Shown here piece after piece: positions 23,412 to 35,367 of a stretch of 64,000 nucleotides of DNA (its first letter is position 1; every line of letters starts with the position of its first letter). Made by a program: the position numbers and the translations under genes. This DNA is from Ligustrum vulgare (Eukaryota; Streptophyta; Magnoliopsida; Lamiales; Oleaceae): positions 20,273,352-20,337,351 of the forward strand of contig OY743171.1 of NCBI GenBank assembly GCA_963555705.1, given 5' to 3'. The notes beneath the pieces are model-generated. The model was not told the origin of the DNA. It saw only the letters and a program-made list of their open reading frames with translations, and ran no database searches.

Positions 23412-25207
23412 TGTAGCGACCAAGAAATTTCAAGTTTAAAAAAAAAAAAAAAAATTGTCGTTACAACTCTCCAAATTTTAAAGATCATTATTTAAGAATT
23501 ATCGCACTCGTCTAGCCATTTACAAGTGAAATTAAATTTATTCTAATCCGAGTCCAATTCCAAAATTTATTAAAAATATCTCAATTTTTCTTATTAAGTT
23601 ATTTTAAATCCAAATACGAAATTCAATTTTATTTAAAAAATTTATTTATTCTAAAATTTATTTTCAGTTCAAAATATATCTGTTTTAAATACATTGCCTA
23701 ATTGAAGTTAGTCTAATTTTTAGTTAATTATCCTAAACTAATCCAACCTATTTTCAATCCCCACATTTTTTTTCTTTCTTTCTTCTTCTTTTTCCACCAA
23801 TTCATCGTTTCAACAATATAATGATTCATTATACCATTTTTCCACTTCATTCTCCACCACTATGCATCTCCAACTAATACAAAGAATAAAGTTCATATAT
23901 CAACACTTTACACCACTTTCCACTCAATTCCAACCTAATTTCTCCACTAATCCATTTCTTTTCTTTATCTTTTCTCATCACTTTATCATTTTAAATTCTC
24001 TCCACCCACAGCAACTCCAAATTGTCCCCCCCCCCCGCACCCCCCCAATTCTTGCTATAAATAGGGCATGATTTGGAGAGGAAAAATGCACAGAGACAAG
24101 AGAGAAAAAATATAGAGAGGGAAAAAAAATAGTAGAGAGAAATTTGTGAGTAGAGAGAAATATTTGTTTTCTTCTGAGTATTTTTAAAACCTATTATTTA
24201 AGCCCTATAGTTTAATATTCGTTTTGAGTTTCAACTCAACTTTCGAAAATTTACATTTTAGTCCCTCAATTTTCAAAAGTATTCATTTTAGTCCCTCAAC
24301 TAGCAAAAGTATTCATTTTAGTCCCTCAACTTTTAAAGTATTCATTTTAGTCCCTCAACTTTTAAAGTACTCATTTTAGTCCCTCAACTTTCAAAGTATT
24401 CATTTTAGTCCCTCAACTTTCAAATCATCAATTTCAGTCCTCAAATTGTAATTTATCATTTTTAAACTATAAATTTCTAAAGACTAATTTAACTTATTGG
24501 CTAGACGAGGCGTACGGAGATTTGAAAGATTGAAGTCATTCCCGCTCAACCACACTCGTTAAGTTTAAGGTAGACTCACCCCCACTAATTTATTTATATT
24601 ATAATTGCATGTGTTATGTGGATTTATGTGATTATATGCTTAATTGCATAAGACAAGAGTATCTCTTATGAGATAAGACAAGATGATCTCTTATGAGATC
24701 AGAAGAGAAATTTATGTTATGCATGTCATAACTTATATGCGTTAGCGCATAAGAGAAGAGTATGTTCATTTGCATTCACTATGTGATACCTATGATTAAG
24801 AAGAGAATGTTATTGTATTATTTGCATAATTACGTGTTCAATTATTTTGTAAATTAATTATTGACAATGAGTCTACTGAGTATTTCTTTTGAAATGTTCA
24901 CTCCGTTTTTAACAACATTTGCAGAGATCGGAAGCGGTGGCGAGTGATGGGAAATGATGGCAAACATTTATTTTTAAATTATTTTGAAAGTTGAAATTTT
25001 TGGAGCTTATTTATTTATCTGAGCTTTGAAATTTTATGGAATGTTCTCAAGTGAAATTATTTAAATGTGAGTTCGATTGAAATTTTTCAAATAAAAGTGA
25101 TGTTTGGATTTTCTTAAAATTCATTTATTTCCGTAATATTTGTTAAATATATATTTTAAAGAGAGACGAAGTAGCGTCCCGGGTTCCACGGAACTCGGGG
25201 CGTTACA
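23412..25207 (+). mobile_element. Solo LTR inside the Tat element
   Basis: A 1796-bp sequence beginning TGTAGCGACC and ending GGGGCGTTACA with an exact 5-bp TSD TGCTC at 23407-23411 and 25208-25212. It splits the second RNase H of the host element. No coding frame, PBS or internal region is present, so it is a solo LTR left by LTR-LTR recombination. A second member lies reversed at 36309-38578 with matching ends. The TGTAGCGACC/GGGGCGTTACA termini resemble Tekay/Del-type chromovirus LTRs; that assignment is inference. Includes a poly-C tract near 24027-24046. Confidence 0.88.
24240..24440 (+). repeat. Tandem 28-29 bp repeat inside the solo LTR
   Basis: About seven copies of a unit containing CATTTTAGTCCCTCAACTTT, with A/T length variation between copies. 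The sister solo LTR at 36309-38578 carries only dispersed, diverged counterparts (GGGACTAAAATAG near 37161), so the array expanded in this copy or contracted in the other. Confidence 0.9.
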
Positions 25208-25745
25208 TGCTCGACCCCTAGATGTTGAGCTGCTTGAAGTCCAACAATCACGGCCTCATACTCTGCATCATTATTAGTTGCTGGGAAGTCAAACCTATTG
25301 CACACTGAATTTCCATTGTGCTATTATCTTTCGTTAGTATGATTCCGCCCCCCGAGCCCGCGGCATTCGATGCTCCATCCACTTGCAAGGTCCATGTGGC
25401 CTCTTCCCTATCATGACCTGTTGGCCCCGAGGTCTTGGGGCGAGTTCGGCGATGAAGTCAGCCAAGACCTGTGCTTTGATGGAAGGTCGAGGTTTGAACT
25501 CAATGTCATATTCTCCGAGCTCGATTGACCACTTGAGTAGACGGCCAGATACATCTGGTTTTTGCAAGATTAGCTTCAAGGGCTGATTTGTGAGGACGGT
25601 TATGGCATGGGCTTGAAAGTATGGTCTTAACTTTCTGGCTACTGTAACCAAGGCAAGTGCGAGCTGCTCTGCCAATGTATATCAGGTTTCTGCATCTAAC
25701 ATTATCTTGCGACGTAATATACCAATTTTTGAACCTTCTCTTCAT
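25208..25745 (-). pseudogene. Tat RNase H and start of archaeal-type second RNase H
   Basis: The frame at 25675-25430 holds the gypsy RNase H tail (AEQLALALVTVARKLRPYF, then LLKWSIELGEYDIEFKPRPSIKAQVLADFIAEL). In a neighbouring frame just downstream, TLQVDGASNAAGSGGGIIL at about 25390-25330 begins a second RNase H of the archaeal type, with its first catalytic Asp. It is truncated at 25213 by the solo LTR and resumes at 23406. Two RNase H domains in series is the hallmark of the Tat clade. Confidence 0.85.
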
Positions 25746-26760
25746 CTTTAACCAAAACGGCTCACAGCATGATCAGACACTGCTAGATACAAGAACAGAT
25801 TATCCCCAGAATTTGGTTTTACCAATATTGGAGGAGTACCCAAATATTCTTTCAACTTCCTGAAGGAGACCTCGCATTCCTCATCCCATTTGAAGTATTT
25901 GTTTCCTTGAAGAGTTTTGAAAAAGGGAAAACATTTGTCCGCTACCCTTGACATAAATCGGTCCAATGCTGCTACTCTCCCTGTCAGCTTCTGCACTTCC
26001 CTGATATTTCGGGGAGGTTCCATTGATGCTAGGGCCGAAATTTTATCTGGATTTATTTCGATACCTCTCTGAGTGATCATGAGTCCCAAGAACTTTCCCG
26101 AGCCTACCCCAAAGGCGCATTTTGCAGGATTCAATTTCATCCGATGTTCTCTAAGTGTATTGAATATGTCTTCAAGGTCAGCAATGTGGTCTTTCTTTCT
26201 TGAGCTTTTTACGACCATGTCATCAACGTAGACTTTAATGTTAAGCTCGATGTGTCTAGAGAAGACCATGTTTACCAACCTCTGATAAGTAGCTCCAGCG
26301 TTCTTCAATCCAAACGGCATGACCTTATAACAATATATTCCTTCATCTTCCATGAAGGAAGTTTTCTCCTGATCTTCCTGTGCCATCCGAATATGATATT
26401 ATCCTAAGAAGGCGTCTAGGAAGCTGTAAAGTTTGGAGCCTGATGTGGAATCCACCAATCTGTCAATCCTGGGAAGAGGATAACTGTCTTTTGGACATGC
26501 TTTATTCAAGTCTGTGAAATCTATACAAACTCGCCACTTGCCGTTTGGCTTCTTCACCAAGACCACATTGGCTAGCCATTCTGGATACTTCACCTCCTTG
26601 ATGAATCCTGCCTTCAAGAGTTTATCTACTTCCTCTTTTATTATATGCCTCCTTTCTGTGGCAAACTATCTTCTTCGCTGTTTTACAGGCTTCTTGTCAG
26701 GCATAACGTTAAGCATGTGTTCGACGAGTGCGGGATCGATCCCGGGCATATCTTAAGCAC
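25746..26760 (-). pseudogene. Tat reverse transcriptase
   Basis: RT read in one main frame with stops near 26756, 26665 and 26399. Fingers/palm motifs are KAGFIKEVKYPEWLANVVLVKKPNGKWR, VCIDFTDLNKACPKDSYPLPRID, then after the break KVMPFGLKNAGATYQRLVN and the catalytic YVDDMVV at about 26230-26215. The connection then gives KCAFGVGSGKFLGLMITQRGI. Motifs are of the plant Tat/Athila type. The catalytic Asp pair is intact but the frame is broken, and the end (VSDHAVS) shifts frame into RNase H. Confidence 0.9.
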
Positions 26761-27616
26761 TCCATGCAAATACATCGATATTCTTCTTTAAACACTGTGA
26801 CAACTCCTCCTTCATTAGTTTGGGGAGCTCTTTCCCAATTGTGAAGCTCTTCCCTTATGAGATTTGAACTTCCTCCAACTCTTCCACCGGCGACATTCTC
26901 CCTTCCACAGGAAGTTCTATTGACATCAGATCTGTCTTACCCTTTCCAATACAGCTGATATAGTAACTTCTGGCTACCGATTGACTTCCTTGAATAGTTG
27001 CTATGCCTACAGAGGTTGGGAACTTGATTGCCAGGTGATATGTCAATACTATAGCTCTTAGGCTGTTCAGGAATGGTCTTCCCAAGATAGCATTGTAGTC
27101 CATAGGAGTCTTGACAACCTGGAACGGAGTCATCTTTGTTACCCTTTTCTCTTCTGATCCCGGTGAGGTGGGAAGGTCAGTTAGGCCTTTGGGTTTCACG
27201 GTTCCTCCACTAAACCCAGTTAGGGGAGTAATGACCTGTCAAAACCGATCTTTGGGGAGCTACATCTGGTTGAAAGCTTCTAAGGAAAGAACATTAGCTG
27301 CACTTTCATTGTCAACTAGCACCCTTCTGACATCAAAATTGGCGATCGTTGCGCTGATGACAACAGCATCGTCATGAGGATACGAAATTCCTTCCATGTC
27401 AGTATTGCTGAAGCTAATGCTGTTTGAAACTTCTTGTTCATGAAATCCCGACCTTTCTTCCCGATCACCTAGCGCCCGGGCATGATTTTTTCGTGCGTTA
27501 TTCGAATCACCTCCAGATGCTATTCCCTCGACGATAAAATTTATGGTGCCAACGGATCTGTTTTTCTCTTCCCCTTTTCCATGCTCTTTATCGTCTTTCT
27601 TTATGTAGTGCCCCAA
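26761..27616 (-). pseudogene. Tat aspartic protease, active site altered
   Basis: At 27616-27260 a spacer is followed by the retropepsin: VVISATIANFDVRRVLVDNESAANVLSLEAF. The expected catalytic triplet context is VDNGS; here Gly has become Glu (GAA), a G-to-A change that should abolish activity. After a stop at 27258 the frame resumes with the flap/dimer region (TPMDYNAILGRPFLNSLRAI near 27105) and runs to 26855. Assignment to the Tat protease is clear. Confidence 0.85.
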
Positions 27617-28937
27617 GAAGCCCCTTTTTATGAGGGCTTCTATCTCCTACTTTAATATTCTGCACTCGTCCGTAGTATGGCCCGGGCTCTTGTGAAAGTC
27701 ACAAAATTTATGTTGATTCTTTTCGTCGATTTTTCGCTTGATAGGCTTAGGCCAACGCAAATCTTCACGTCCCTTGATTTCCATGAGAATATGGGATCGA
27801 GGTGCGTTTAACGAAGTTAAGCTCTGATGCCCATGGTTATTCCCCTTCGAGTTAGGCCGGGAAGAATTCTTCTCATCCTCCTGCCTTGACCTTTTATTCC
27901 CCTGCCTTATTGATCGTGAAGACTGTGCTATCGCCCCCTACCCTTGATCCTGTGCCCGTACTAACAAAAGTGTTTCCTCCATGTTTATGTACTTCTTGGA
28001 TCTTCTGAGAAGCTCTGTTATATTCGAAGGCGAGTTCTTGGACAGGGACATTCTGAATTCTAGACCTCGAATAGCCAAGGTCAGGGCTAAAATGGATGAT
28101 GATATATGGAGATCTGGAATCTGAAGTCTTTCAGTGTTAAAACGAGTCATGAACTTTCGCAGTGTTTCATTCGTCCTTGCCTTAACTGCATGAGGGAAGC
28201 GGTGGTTTTCTTGATCCTTTTGCTACTTGCAAAGAAAGCTGTGAATTTCTCAGTAAGATCGACAAAGGAAGAGATTGACCCCGGAGGTATTGTAGAAAAC
28301 CAATCTCGAGCTGAATTTGTTAAGGTTTGCTGGAAAGCCTTGTACAGAATCTGATCGGGAGCATTCTGCATGTTCATGACGTCAGTGTAGGTATTCAGGT
28401 GGTTTTTTGGTCCGTTGTTCCATCGTATTCCTTTATCCTGGGATATTTAAATTGGTCTGGAAAGGGGAAAGATGTTATTTCGGGAGTAAAGGGGGTTCTT
28501 CTTACGAATGACGTTCGACCCTGTGTGTTCTGCCGTATCCCATCAGCAATTCCTTCCTGAATGATTCTTGAGAGCTCTTGCTGTGTCAAGTTGGCGGATC
28601 CCTCGGTCATGGAATGGGCACCTCTAATTCTCGAGGAGTTGTCAGCCGTAGGATTAACTGACCGGGGGTCTTCCCTGGGAACCGTGCCTGGAGTGTTCGG
28701 GTCGGGTTGCGCTTGATGATTGTTTTTTCGTTGAAGAGCCTGACGGAGTTCACGGAGCTGCTGCTGAAGTTCATTGAAATCTTCTCAACTAACAGGTTGG
28801 TTGTCTGGTGTGATTTCTGGGTCCTGTTCTTCCCCAACATCTTCAAGGGGTGGAGGAATTTCATCCTCAGCCGAAGTATTGGCTGGAATGGATTGACCAA
28901 TGGATGCGGAGGGACGAGCTTGACGTCTATTGACCAT
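27617..28937 (-). pseudogene. Tat gag
   Basis: A likely start codon at 28937 (MVNRRQARPS), 36 bases inside the 5' LTR boundary and just after the PBS, followed by a Pro/Gln-rich leader and coiled coil (NELQQQLRELRQAL). The capsid part has FPDQFKYPRIKEYDGTTD, YKAFQQTLTNSARDWFSTIPPGSI, FMTRFNTERLQI and so on, spread over three frames by small indels near 28395, 28150 and 27938. A single zinc-knuckle-like segment (CDFHKSPGHTTDEC near 27700) ends it, which is the C-x2-H form used in Tat gag. Not translatable as a whole. Confidence 0.85.
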
Positions 28938-28952
28938 GGCTGATTGTATCTC

Positions 28953-28970
28953 TTCCCACAGACGGCGCCA
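28953..28970 (-). other. Primer-binding site of the Tat element
   Basis: On the minus strand TGGCGCCGTCTGTGGGAA lies two bases downstream of the 5' LTR end. TGGCGCC-type sites are used by Tat/Athila elements. It supports the minus-strand orientation. Confidence 0.8.
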
Positions 28971-28972
28971 AT

Positions 28973-29610
28973 TGATGCTGTAAAAAATCCTAAACTTGAC
29001 GTGGTAAGATCTGAAGATACTTGATTGCTGGAAAAGACCAATGAATTCACCTTGGTTGACCTGCAAAAAAGGCGAGAAGGATTCTCTCTGTCGCCCCTCT
29101 GGTGTGAGAATTAGTTTTCTGGAAAAAGGTAAAGAGAGAATATTTAACTGGAAAACGTAGAGAATAATAATTTTTGTGATCAAAGGAGCTGTATTTATAG
29201 AGCTGAAAAAGCCCATAACTCCCTTTATTTAAGGAAGAAGTCCTTTTTCTATAAACTTACATTTTAAGAAGAATTCCAAAGTTGTAAGGATTCAGTTTCC
29301 TTTTTGTAAAAGGTTTCCTTGTGGATCATGTATTGCCTTGAGGCTCAAGTATATGGCCCATTAGCGAAAGAGATTACGGAGCCTGCCAGTGAGGCCCAAA
29401 GGCCGAAAATGTCCGGGCTCCTCTTCAATAGTGAGAGCGGAGCATCAAATCGGGACATACCCGAGCATGTCGTCAAAGCGCAGCATGTTCCTGGTCGAGA
29501 AATGATAAGGTCGGGAAAGTGCCGACCATACCATAGGAGACCGGGCAAAGCAATAGGCCAGATCATGGAATTTTCCTTATTTTTAGGAATCAGGAAAATA
29601 GCACCGATCA
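28973..29610 (-). repeat. Tat element 5' LTR
   Basis: A 638-bp LTR, TGATGCTG to CACCGATCA on the plus strand, paired with 17029-17676 and followed by TSD GTGTC at 29611-29615. The ORFs at 28785-29216 and 29319-29699 only cross its boundary. Confidence 0.92.
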
Positions 29611-29695
29611 GTGTCCGTCTCTCTCTTCTTTATCATTTTTCCTGCTCTTTCTTCTACTTTCAATATTCACATCATCTTCGCAATTTAAATTTAAA

Positions 29696-29827
<132 letters not shown>

Positions 29828-29860
29828 ACTTCAATCCAAATCCCATTGGAGATGTTCTTA

Positions 29861-30256
29861 GAATCCACAAATGTAACATATGCATGTCTTCTCATCACTT
29901 TTTTATATATATAAAAATGGGGAATTTTCAAAAATGACCAACTCCATGTTTGTCAAATCAAAAGTATCTAATTTCATAACAATAGTAAAAATGGTCAAAT
30001 TGAGGACCAAAATGTCAATTATACACTGAGGGATATTCCACGATTTACATTCTATACAAATTCCCAAGACAGGAACTCCTAAGGTTAGAGTTCAACCTTT
30101 TAAAAAGGGTAATTTTTCTTTTGCTATGCACAAAATTCGAGAATTATAGCTTCCATAAAAAGCTATCACACTACTGATTATTACATGCTAGTTCCTTTCG
30201 GTAACATTATCTATTAAGTATTGAGCAAATATTTTTGGGAAAATGAAGACTATTAA
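29861..30256. other. AT-rich DNA, no gene
   Basis: No coding or repeat signal I can support. Confidence 0.4.
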
Positions 30257-30448
30257 GCCTCTGTTTGGTAAAATTTATTTTACAAGTGCCTGTTTGTTTT
30301 TTATTAAAAATAAGATTTTTATCAAAGTCAAAGTCAACAATTAATCACAACCATATATTTCATATGTCCCACAACTTTTTTAACCACACATCACATAAAC
30401 TTTTATCAAAATCCGCTTAAAATCTTATTTTCTCTGTCAAACAGGGGC
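30257..30448. mobile_element. PIF/Harbinger-like MITE
   Basis: A 192-bp element with ends GCCTCTGTTTG and CAAACAGGGGC (10 of 11 complementary) and 3-bp TSDs TAA at 30254-30256 and 30449-30451. Same terminus type as the 4999-5155 copy. Confidence 0.65.
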
Positions 30449-30451
30449 TAA

Positions 30452-32050
30452 ATTTTGTTTATAAACGTCAAGTGGCAACAACTCATTGCAAAATTTATTT
30501 ATTTTTTGAAAAGTCAACAATTTTGATTAATAAAAAACTTCTGCTCACCATTTTTCAAAAATATGGACTAATAAAATATTGTCACTTCGCTATTTATAAA
30601 CAAAATTTATAAACAACCGTTTATAAAGAATTTACCAAACAAAGATAGTAGAAAATCTATTATCATTAACAAAAAAAAATATGCTCTAAGTTCATACCAA
30701 AATCATATCATTTCATTTCATTTTAGAAAATATATTCAAATTTGCTAGTTCATTGGCTCACAAATCTTAGTGGAAGATAATCTATTTTTAAAATATTGTT
30801 TATCTTGATAAATTTGTTCAATAGTTATTGTTTTATGTTTGATTACAATAGAATATATTATCTAAACAATTAGTCACCTCTTTTTTGTAAGATTATATTG
30901 GAGTATTTACAATAAAATACATGTTTATATAGGTGTATTCTTCCAATATTGTGTCAAATCCTTCTTAAATGAATTTGATAGATAGATATTTAAGATAGTT
31001 GTGTAGTGAGAAGGTCATTAATGGTGGGATTTGTGGTTGAAGTTAAAGAAGATGACAAATCATGTGGTGAAGCGTAGTCCGACATATCTTTCTCGACATT
31101 TCATGAATGTCGAGAGTGATATCTTATTAGTAAGGTGAGATTGGTGGTTAAAGTTTAAGAAGATGAAAAATGTACGTGGTGAACTTTAATCCAACATATA
31201 GTTCTAGACCTATCGTAAATGTTGATAATGATATTATAAAAGCGATTCCTGACATTTTATTAATTACATGTCAAGAACAACGGTAAAAATTGTGTCTGTA
31301 TGGGGAATACTTTGAATTTTTCCTGTACCATATTTCTTGCATTTAGCATGCTCAGTTTAGGTATTCGTTTGTCAGTTTATCTTATTTGTGTTGATGGCAG
31401 GGGATCTCATGAGATTTTTTATCTCGCGCAATGATAGCTTCGTTCACCTAGATGACGATTAGAAGTGACTTGGCAATCGAACAACATCAATTCTCTTTCA
31501 ACGTGACATTCATATGAGAAGTTTGTGAATAAATTGAACGAGAAGCTTAATTTCAATAGAATGAAGTATCGGGTACACTTAAAATTCAAGGTTCCAAACA
31601 TGAACATACCATTGCAGATGTAGAGGATAATAAGGATTTGTAATGGTACACGTCTTTCCACACACAAGCCACCTTTTGTGTAGTTGCAGATGAATATGAC
31701 TTCGAAATAGGAGTTGAAAAGTTATCACCCCTATAAGATGGTTTTATATACAATAATTTGTTGTTTATCGATGCATTGTTATTCATTTACAAGTAATATT
31801 GTTCTTCATGTTGTCGATTATTTATCGAGCTTATCAAACGAAAAATGACGATAAGATTGAATTCATCTTCTAGGCATGAATGATGCTTGCACGCATCTCA
31901 TCTATACATTTCGACATTTGAAAACTAATTCTTGACATTGAGATCAGAAATTCTACACTTGATAATTTTGACGTTTAAACGAGATTTGCAAAGGGGGGGG
32001 GGGGGCTCAGCATCTATAGACACGAAACTGGCACGAAAAATACTCTAATA
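30452..32050. other. No supported gene; short duplication
   Basis: A diverged direct duplication of about 110 bp lies at 31018-31125 and 31132-31245 (GTGAGATTGGTGG or GGTGGGATTTGTGG, then AAGAAGATGA). A 14-base G run lies near 31994-32007. Minus-strand ORFs at 31419-31786 match nothing I know and overlap one another. Confidence 0.4.
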
Positions 32051-32106
32051 AAACTAATATATACCAGAAGCCATGAACAAAAGAGTAATCAAATTCTTGT
32101 CATTAT

Positions 32107-32380
32107 TAATACATACCAAAAATGAAAGATAGAAGCAGACAACCACGCATCGACAATCAATCTTGTCAATCTTCTCCTTGTGTACCTTGGCAATCCCCAA
32201 AACAGCCGTTTGCGCCCACACCTCACCAATTTGAGCAAGTTGTGGTTCAATCTGAACTTCATCAATTGTAGTGTTTGGCACCATTCTGTCAACATTATCA
32301 CCCAAAAAATAAATGTCTCCCCCAACATGGGGGGCCTCAAAGCAACCAGCAAATAGCCCATGCTCCACTGCTTGAGTACC
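32107..32380 (-). pseudogene. Unrecognised exon-like ORF fragment
   Basis: A stop-free minus-strand stretch with ordinary protein composition (HGLFAGCFEAPHVGGDIYF, then DNVDRMVPNTTIDEVQIEP and QIGEVWAQTAVLGIAKVHKE). A GT that could serve as a splice donor (GTATGTATT) lies at about 32120 downwards in the minus direction, and a short upstream piece in another frame (MKFHRKNMLLPEYL near 32450-32410) looks related. It has no TE motifs. I do not recognise the family. It could be one exon of a host gene on the minus strand or a gene fragment carried by a transposon; no other exon was identified with confidence. Confidence 0.35.
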
Positions 32381-32479
32381 TTGTGGTAGTATATCGTATG
32401 TTGCTCACTTGAGATATTCTGGCAGCAACATGTTCTTCCTGTGGAACTTCATACCTATGTGACCTTGTAGCTAAATGAT

Positions 32480-34000
32480 CAAAGATAATGTAAATGGAAA
32501 AGATATAAGCAACATGAGAAATACAATTTCACATGTGGGGTAGAAATTACAAGATAGTATCTCTTAAAAAATCAAGTTCTTTTGCAAACTAAGTTCCATT
32601 CATAGTACAACTAAAAGAAATAACAAATTGGAATAATTAAGTGTAGGAGCGGGATCTATGCAGATGAACAGTATTCATAATTAGGCAACTATCTTGTGCT
32701 GATAAAATAACTTTGAAATGAAACTAAAGTTTTGAATAACATGTTCTTTATAAAAACTAGATATCATCCCTTCCAAAAGTATAACACATTAAGAAAAGAA
32801 ACACAGAGGTTACACTCAAAAGAAATAAAATGATTAAAAAAGCACCGATGTGTTGCAAAAGCACATTAGATCATCATACAAAGTATATTGATCTTCTACT
32901 GTTATTCTATAGAAATACAACTTATTTGACAACTCCATTTCACAAGTAAAATAAAGCAATTCCACAAAATTAATTTTTAAAGAGCAAAGCATATGTGAAG
33001 AATAAAGAATTTAAAAAGTAATCTCTACTGAAGAAAATCAGTTGCACGTCAAGATATTAACGTCAACTTAAGGAAAGAAACAATCCGGAAGAAAAGTACA
33101 TCTTCATGAACCTCACCTACATGAATGACCTAACTTGGACGCACCATAATATTTACAATCTATTATGTTATTACTAACGTACCTTTGAGGAAAAGAAATA
33201 CTTCTAGCATTAGTTATTAACATGAAAATTTTATTTAATTCGAATTCATTAAGGAATTTGCTAGACGATTGAAGTTAATAATTTGCTACCAAGATGCCTA
33301 TGCTATAGCATGTGGCATGTGTCCAACATGAACAATAAAGGGCCATAACATTACATATGTAAACTTCTCAAAAAGGCCAAAAATATGTATTTCGATATAA
33401 CCAAAGTGATCACAACTAAAAAGCATCTTGAAAAACAACATTCTCTTCAATATGTAGCTCACACACAAGATGAATCATAAAAGCTTGGAGAGCATAAAAC
33501 ACATTATTGACGATTGCATAGGAAAGAGAGATGTGACCAATTATTTTGAGATGGAATACATACCTTTTGATATAGAGGAAGTCAAATTAGGCCTTCATAT
33601 AGCGAAGAGGCGTGACTTCTTAGCATGTCTGGGTATGAGTTTTGACAAGAGCACCGAAGATTTTCCTTTCAATTGTGTGAATACAAGAATTATAGTCCGG
33701 AGAAAGATTATGAAGAGAGTATTAACTTGATGAAATAAGAATAAGACAGAGCATGGAAATGGGAAGAGAAGATGGTAAGAAAGCAATGGACAACCATTAG
33801 TGTGCAAGTGAATCGACTTCCTCAAAGATTAAATGTGCATATTCACTTCTATAATTATTATAATGTAAGAAGAAGTTGTCGAATGGTAATTTCACAGCAT
33901 ATTATGTGAATTTATTTATTATTTTTCTACATTTACCCTGTATTATACATGAGTTGATGCTTCACTGAATATTGGTTAAACATCAATGCATGATGCATTA
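32480..34000. other. No supported gene
   Basis: AT-rich. The plus-strand frame 33470-33730 (EEVKLGLHIAKRRDFLACLG and so on) is open for 86 codons but matches nothing I recognise. Confidence 0.35.
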
Positions 34001-34009
34001 ACTCTTTTT

Positions 34010-34850
34010 CTCTAGGATTCTCTCAGGTGACTCCTCGTAAGTAAAATCATCGTGAAGATCTAACGATCTATAGCTGAGAATATGAAATGAGTCCGGAATA
34101 TACTTCCTCAAAAATGAGATATGAACATGTTGTGTACCCCCAATAGTGCTAGTAATAATACAACCCGATAAGCTGGGTTACCCAATCTTTCAAGTATCTC
34201 AAAGAGGTCAACAAAATGAGGACTCAACTTTCCTTTTTTCCGAATCTCGTAACTCATTTCGTATAAGCTACCTTCAAAAAGACAATATCGCCTGCAGCGA
34301 ATTCCAATGGTTTCATTCTTTTGTCAGTATAGCTTTTTTTTCTACTCTACACAATTTTTATCCGTTGAGGGATCTTTTCAATAACTTCAGTTATCTGCTA
34401 TACTATTTCTAGATCCAATAATTTTCTTTCTCCTACCTTGTTCCAGTAAACTGGCGATCTGTACTTCTACGTGAAGAAGTATTTGAGGCTTTTATGATCC
34501 ATGTAGGTCTCACACTTAACCCCTATAATGATAGTGCCTCCATGTCTTTAATGCAAATACAACAGCCGCCAACTCAAAATCATGAGTTCGATAATTTTTC
34601 ATATTCCTTCAATTGCCTCAAAGCGTAGGAAAATCACCTTACCACGTTGCATAAGAACACAACAGAGCCCTTTTAATGAAACGTCATTGTAGATGACCGG
34701 CCTGTGGGATTATTATGATGGAAGTTGTTGTCAATCGTGCCTTTAACTCTTCAAACCTCTGTTCACAATCTGAGCTCTACTAAAATGTCGTATCCTTTCT
34801 GGCCAACTTGGTCAAAGGTGAGGCTAGGTGATTAGATCCGGGAAAATCAA
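34010..34850 (-). pseudogene. Chromovirus-like gypsy: RNase H and integrase tail
   Basis: The minus strand reads, from about 34830 downward, LASPLTKLARKDTTF and QRFEELKARLTTTSIII (RT/RNase H junction), then FELAAVVFALKTWRHY and YMDHKSLKYFFT (RNase H). After a large deletion comes an integrase C-terminal segment near 34220-34020 (RFLKDWVTQLIGLYYY, then SYLIFEEVYS and so on), the counterpart of the usual 'LP..L..VHDVFHVSMLRKY' end. The matching RT lies at 40790-41050 on the same strand, so one element was split by the Sirevirus-like insertion between them. Heavily decayed. Confidence 0.7.
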
Positions 34851-35367
34851 ACCTCGATGCATGTGACAGTGGAACCCATGAAGTGATCTAATGTCAAAGA
34901 GGTTCAAGATTTGAGGCTAAAAAAAGTGAATAAGTCAAGAAAAGAAGCCAAGATTCAAGTGGAAGAAATAGAGATGTAGTTTCATCCAACTTCAAGTAAA
35001 TTTTTTACATAGATAAATTCCGAATTTGAGGTCCACTATGTTTTGAATAATTGTAGATATTTTCTTCTAGTTTTCAGATCATTTTGAATCTCCTTAATCA
35101 GACGTCGGGATCAAAATTTATGACCGAAATACTGAAGGTAGCAGCATCTGTCAGTTTCAATTGACCGAAAGTCCAGAAATTCCAGTGAAGCCTCAGTTCT
35201 TTTCGGTTGAGCTTTGGTGAACCGAAAGTTGCTGAAACTCGAATTTTCGGGGTTTTTATGCGATTTTTATATTTCTTACTTTTCCAATTTCCTTTGTAAT
35301 ATAAAAACAACTCTTTCTTCAAACCTTAACATTAACTTGGATGTTCATTTCTCTTGGTCTTGTGAGT

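Larger units (their letters stand above)
17029..29610 (-). mobile_element. Complete Tat/Retand-type Ty3-gypsy retrotransposon
   Basis: A 12,582-bp element on the minus strand, bounded by LTRs (TGATGC to GATCA on the plus strand) and an exact 5-bp TSD GTGTC at 17024-17028 and 29611-29615. Order in its own direction: 5' LTR, PBS, gag, protease, RT, RNase H, a second archaeal-type RNase H, integrase, a tandem-repeat zone, an oppositely oriented ORF, 3' LTR. The second RNase H and the antisense Transposase_28-type ORF are characteristic of the Tat clade (Retand/Ogre relatives). All coding parts carry stops or frameshifts. The second RNase H is split by a solo LTR of 1796 bp, so the original element was about 10.8 kb. 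Confidence 0.92.

Noticed and set aside
23862..24071. Plus ORF within the solo LTR
   Set aside because: Low-complexity C/T-rich stretch of an LTR with a poly-C tract; no domain.
28953..28970. Host tRNA gene, suggested by tRNA-complementary sequence
   Set aside because: It is only an 18-base primer-binding site next to an LTR; no cloverleaf can be drawn. No tRNA gene was found in the window.
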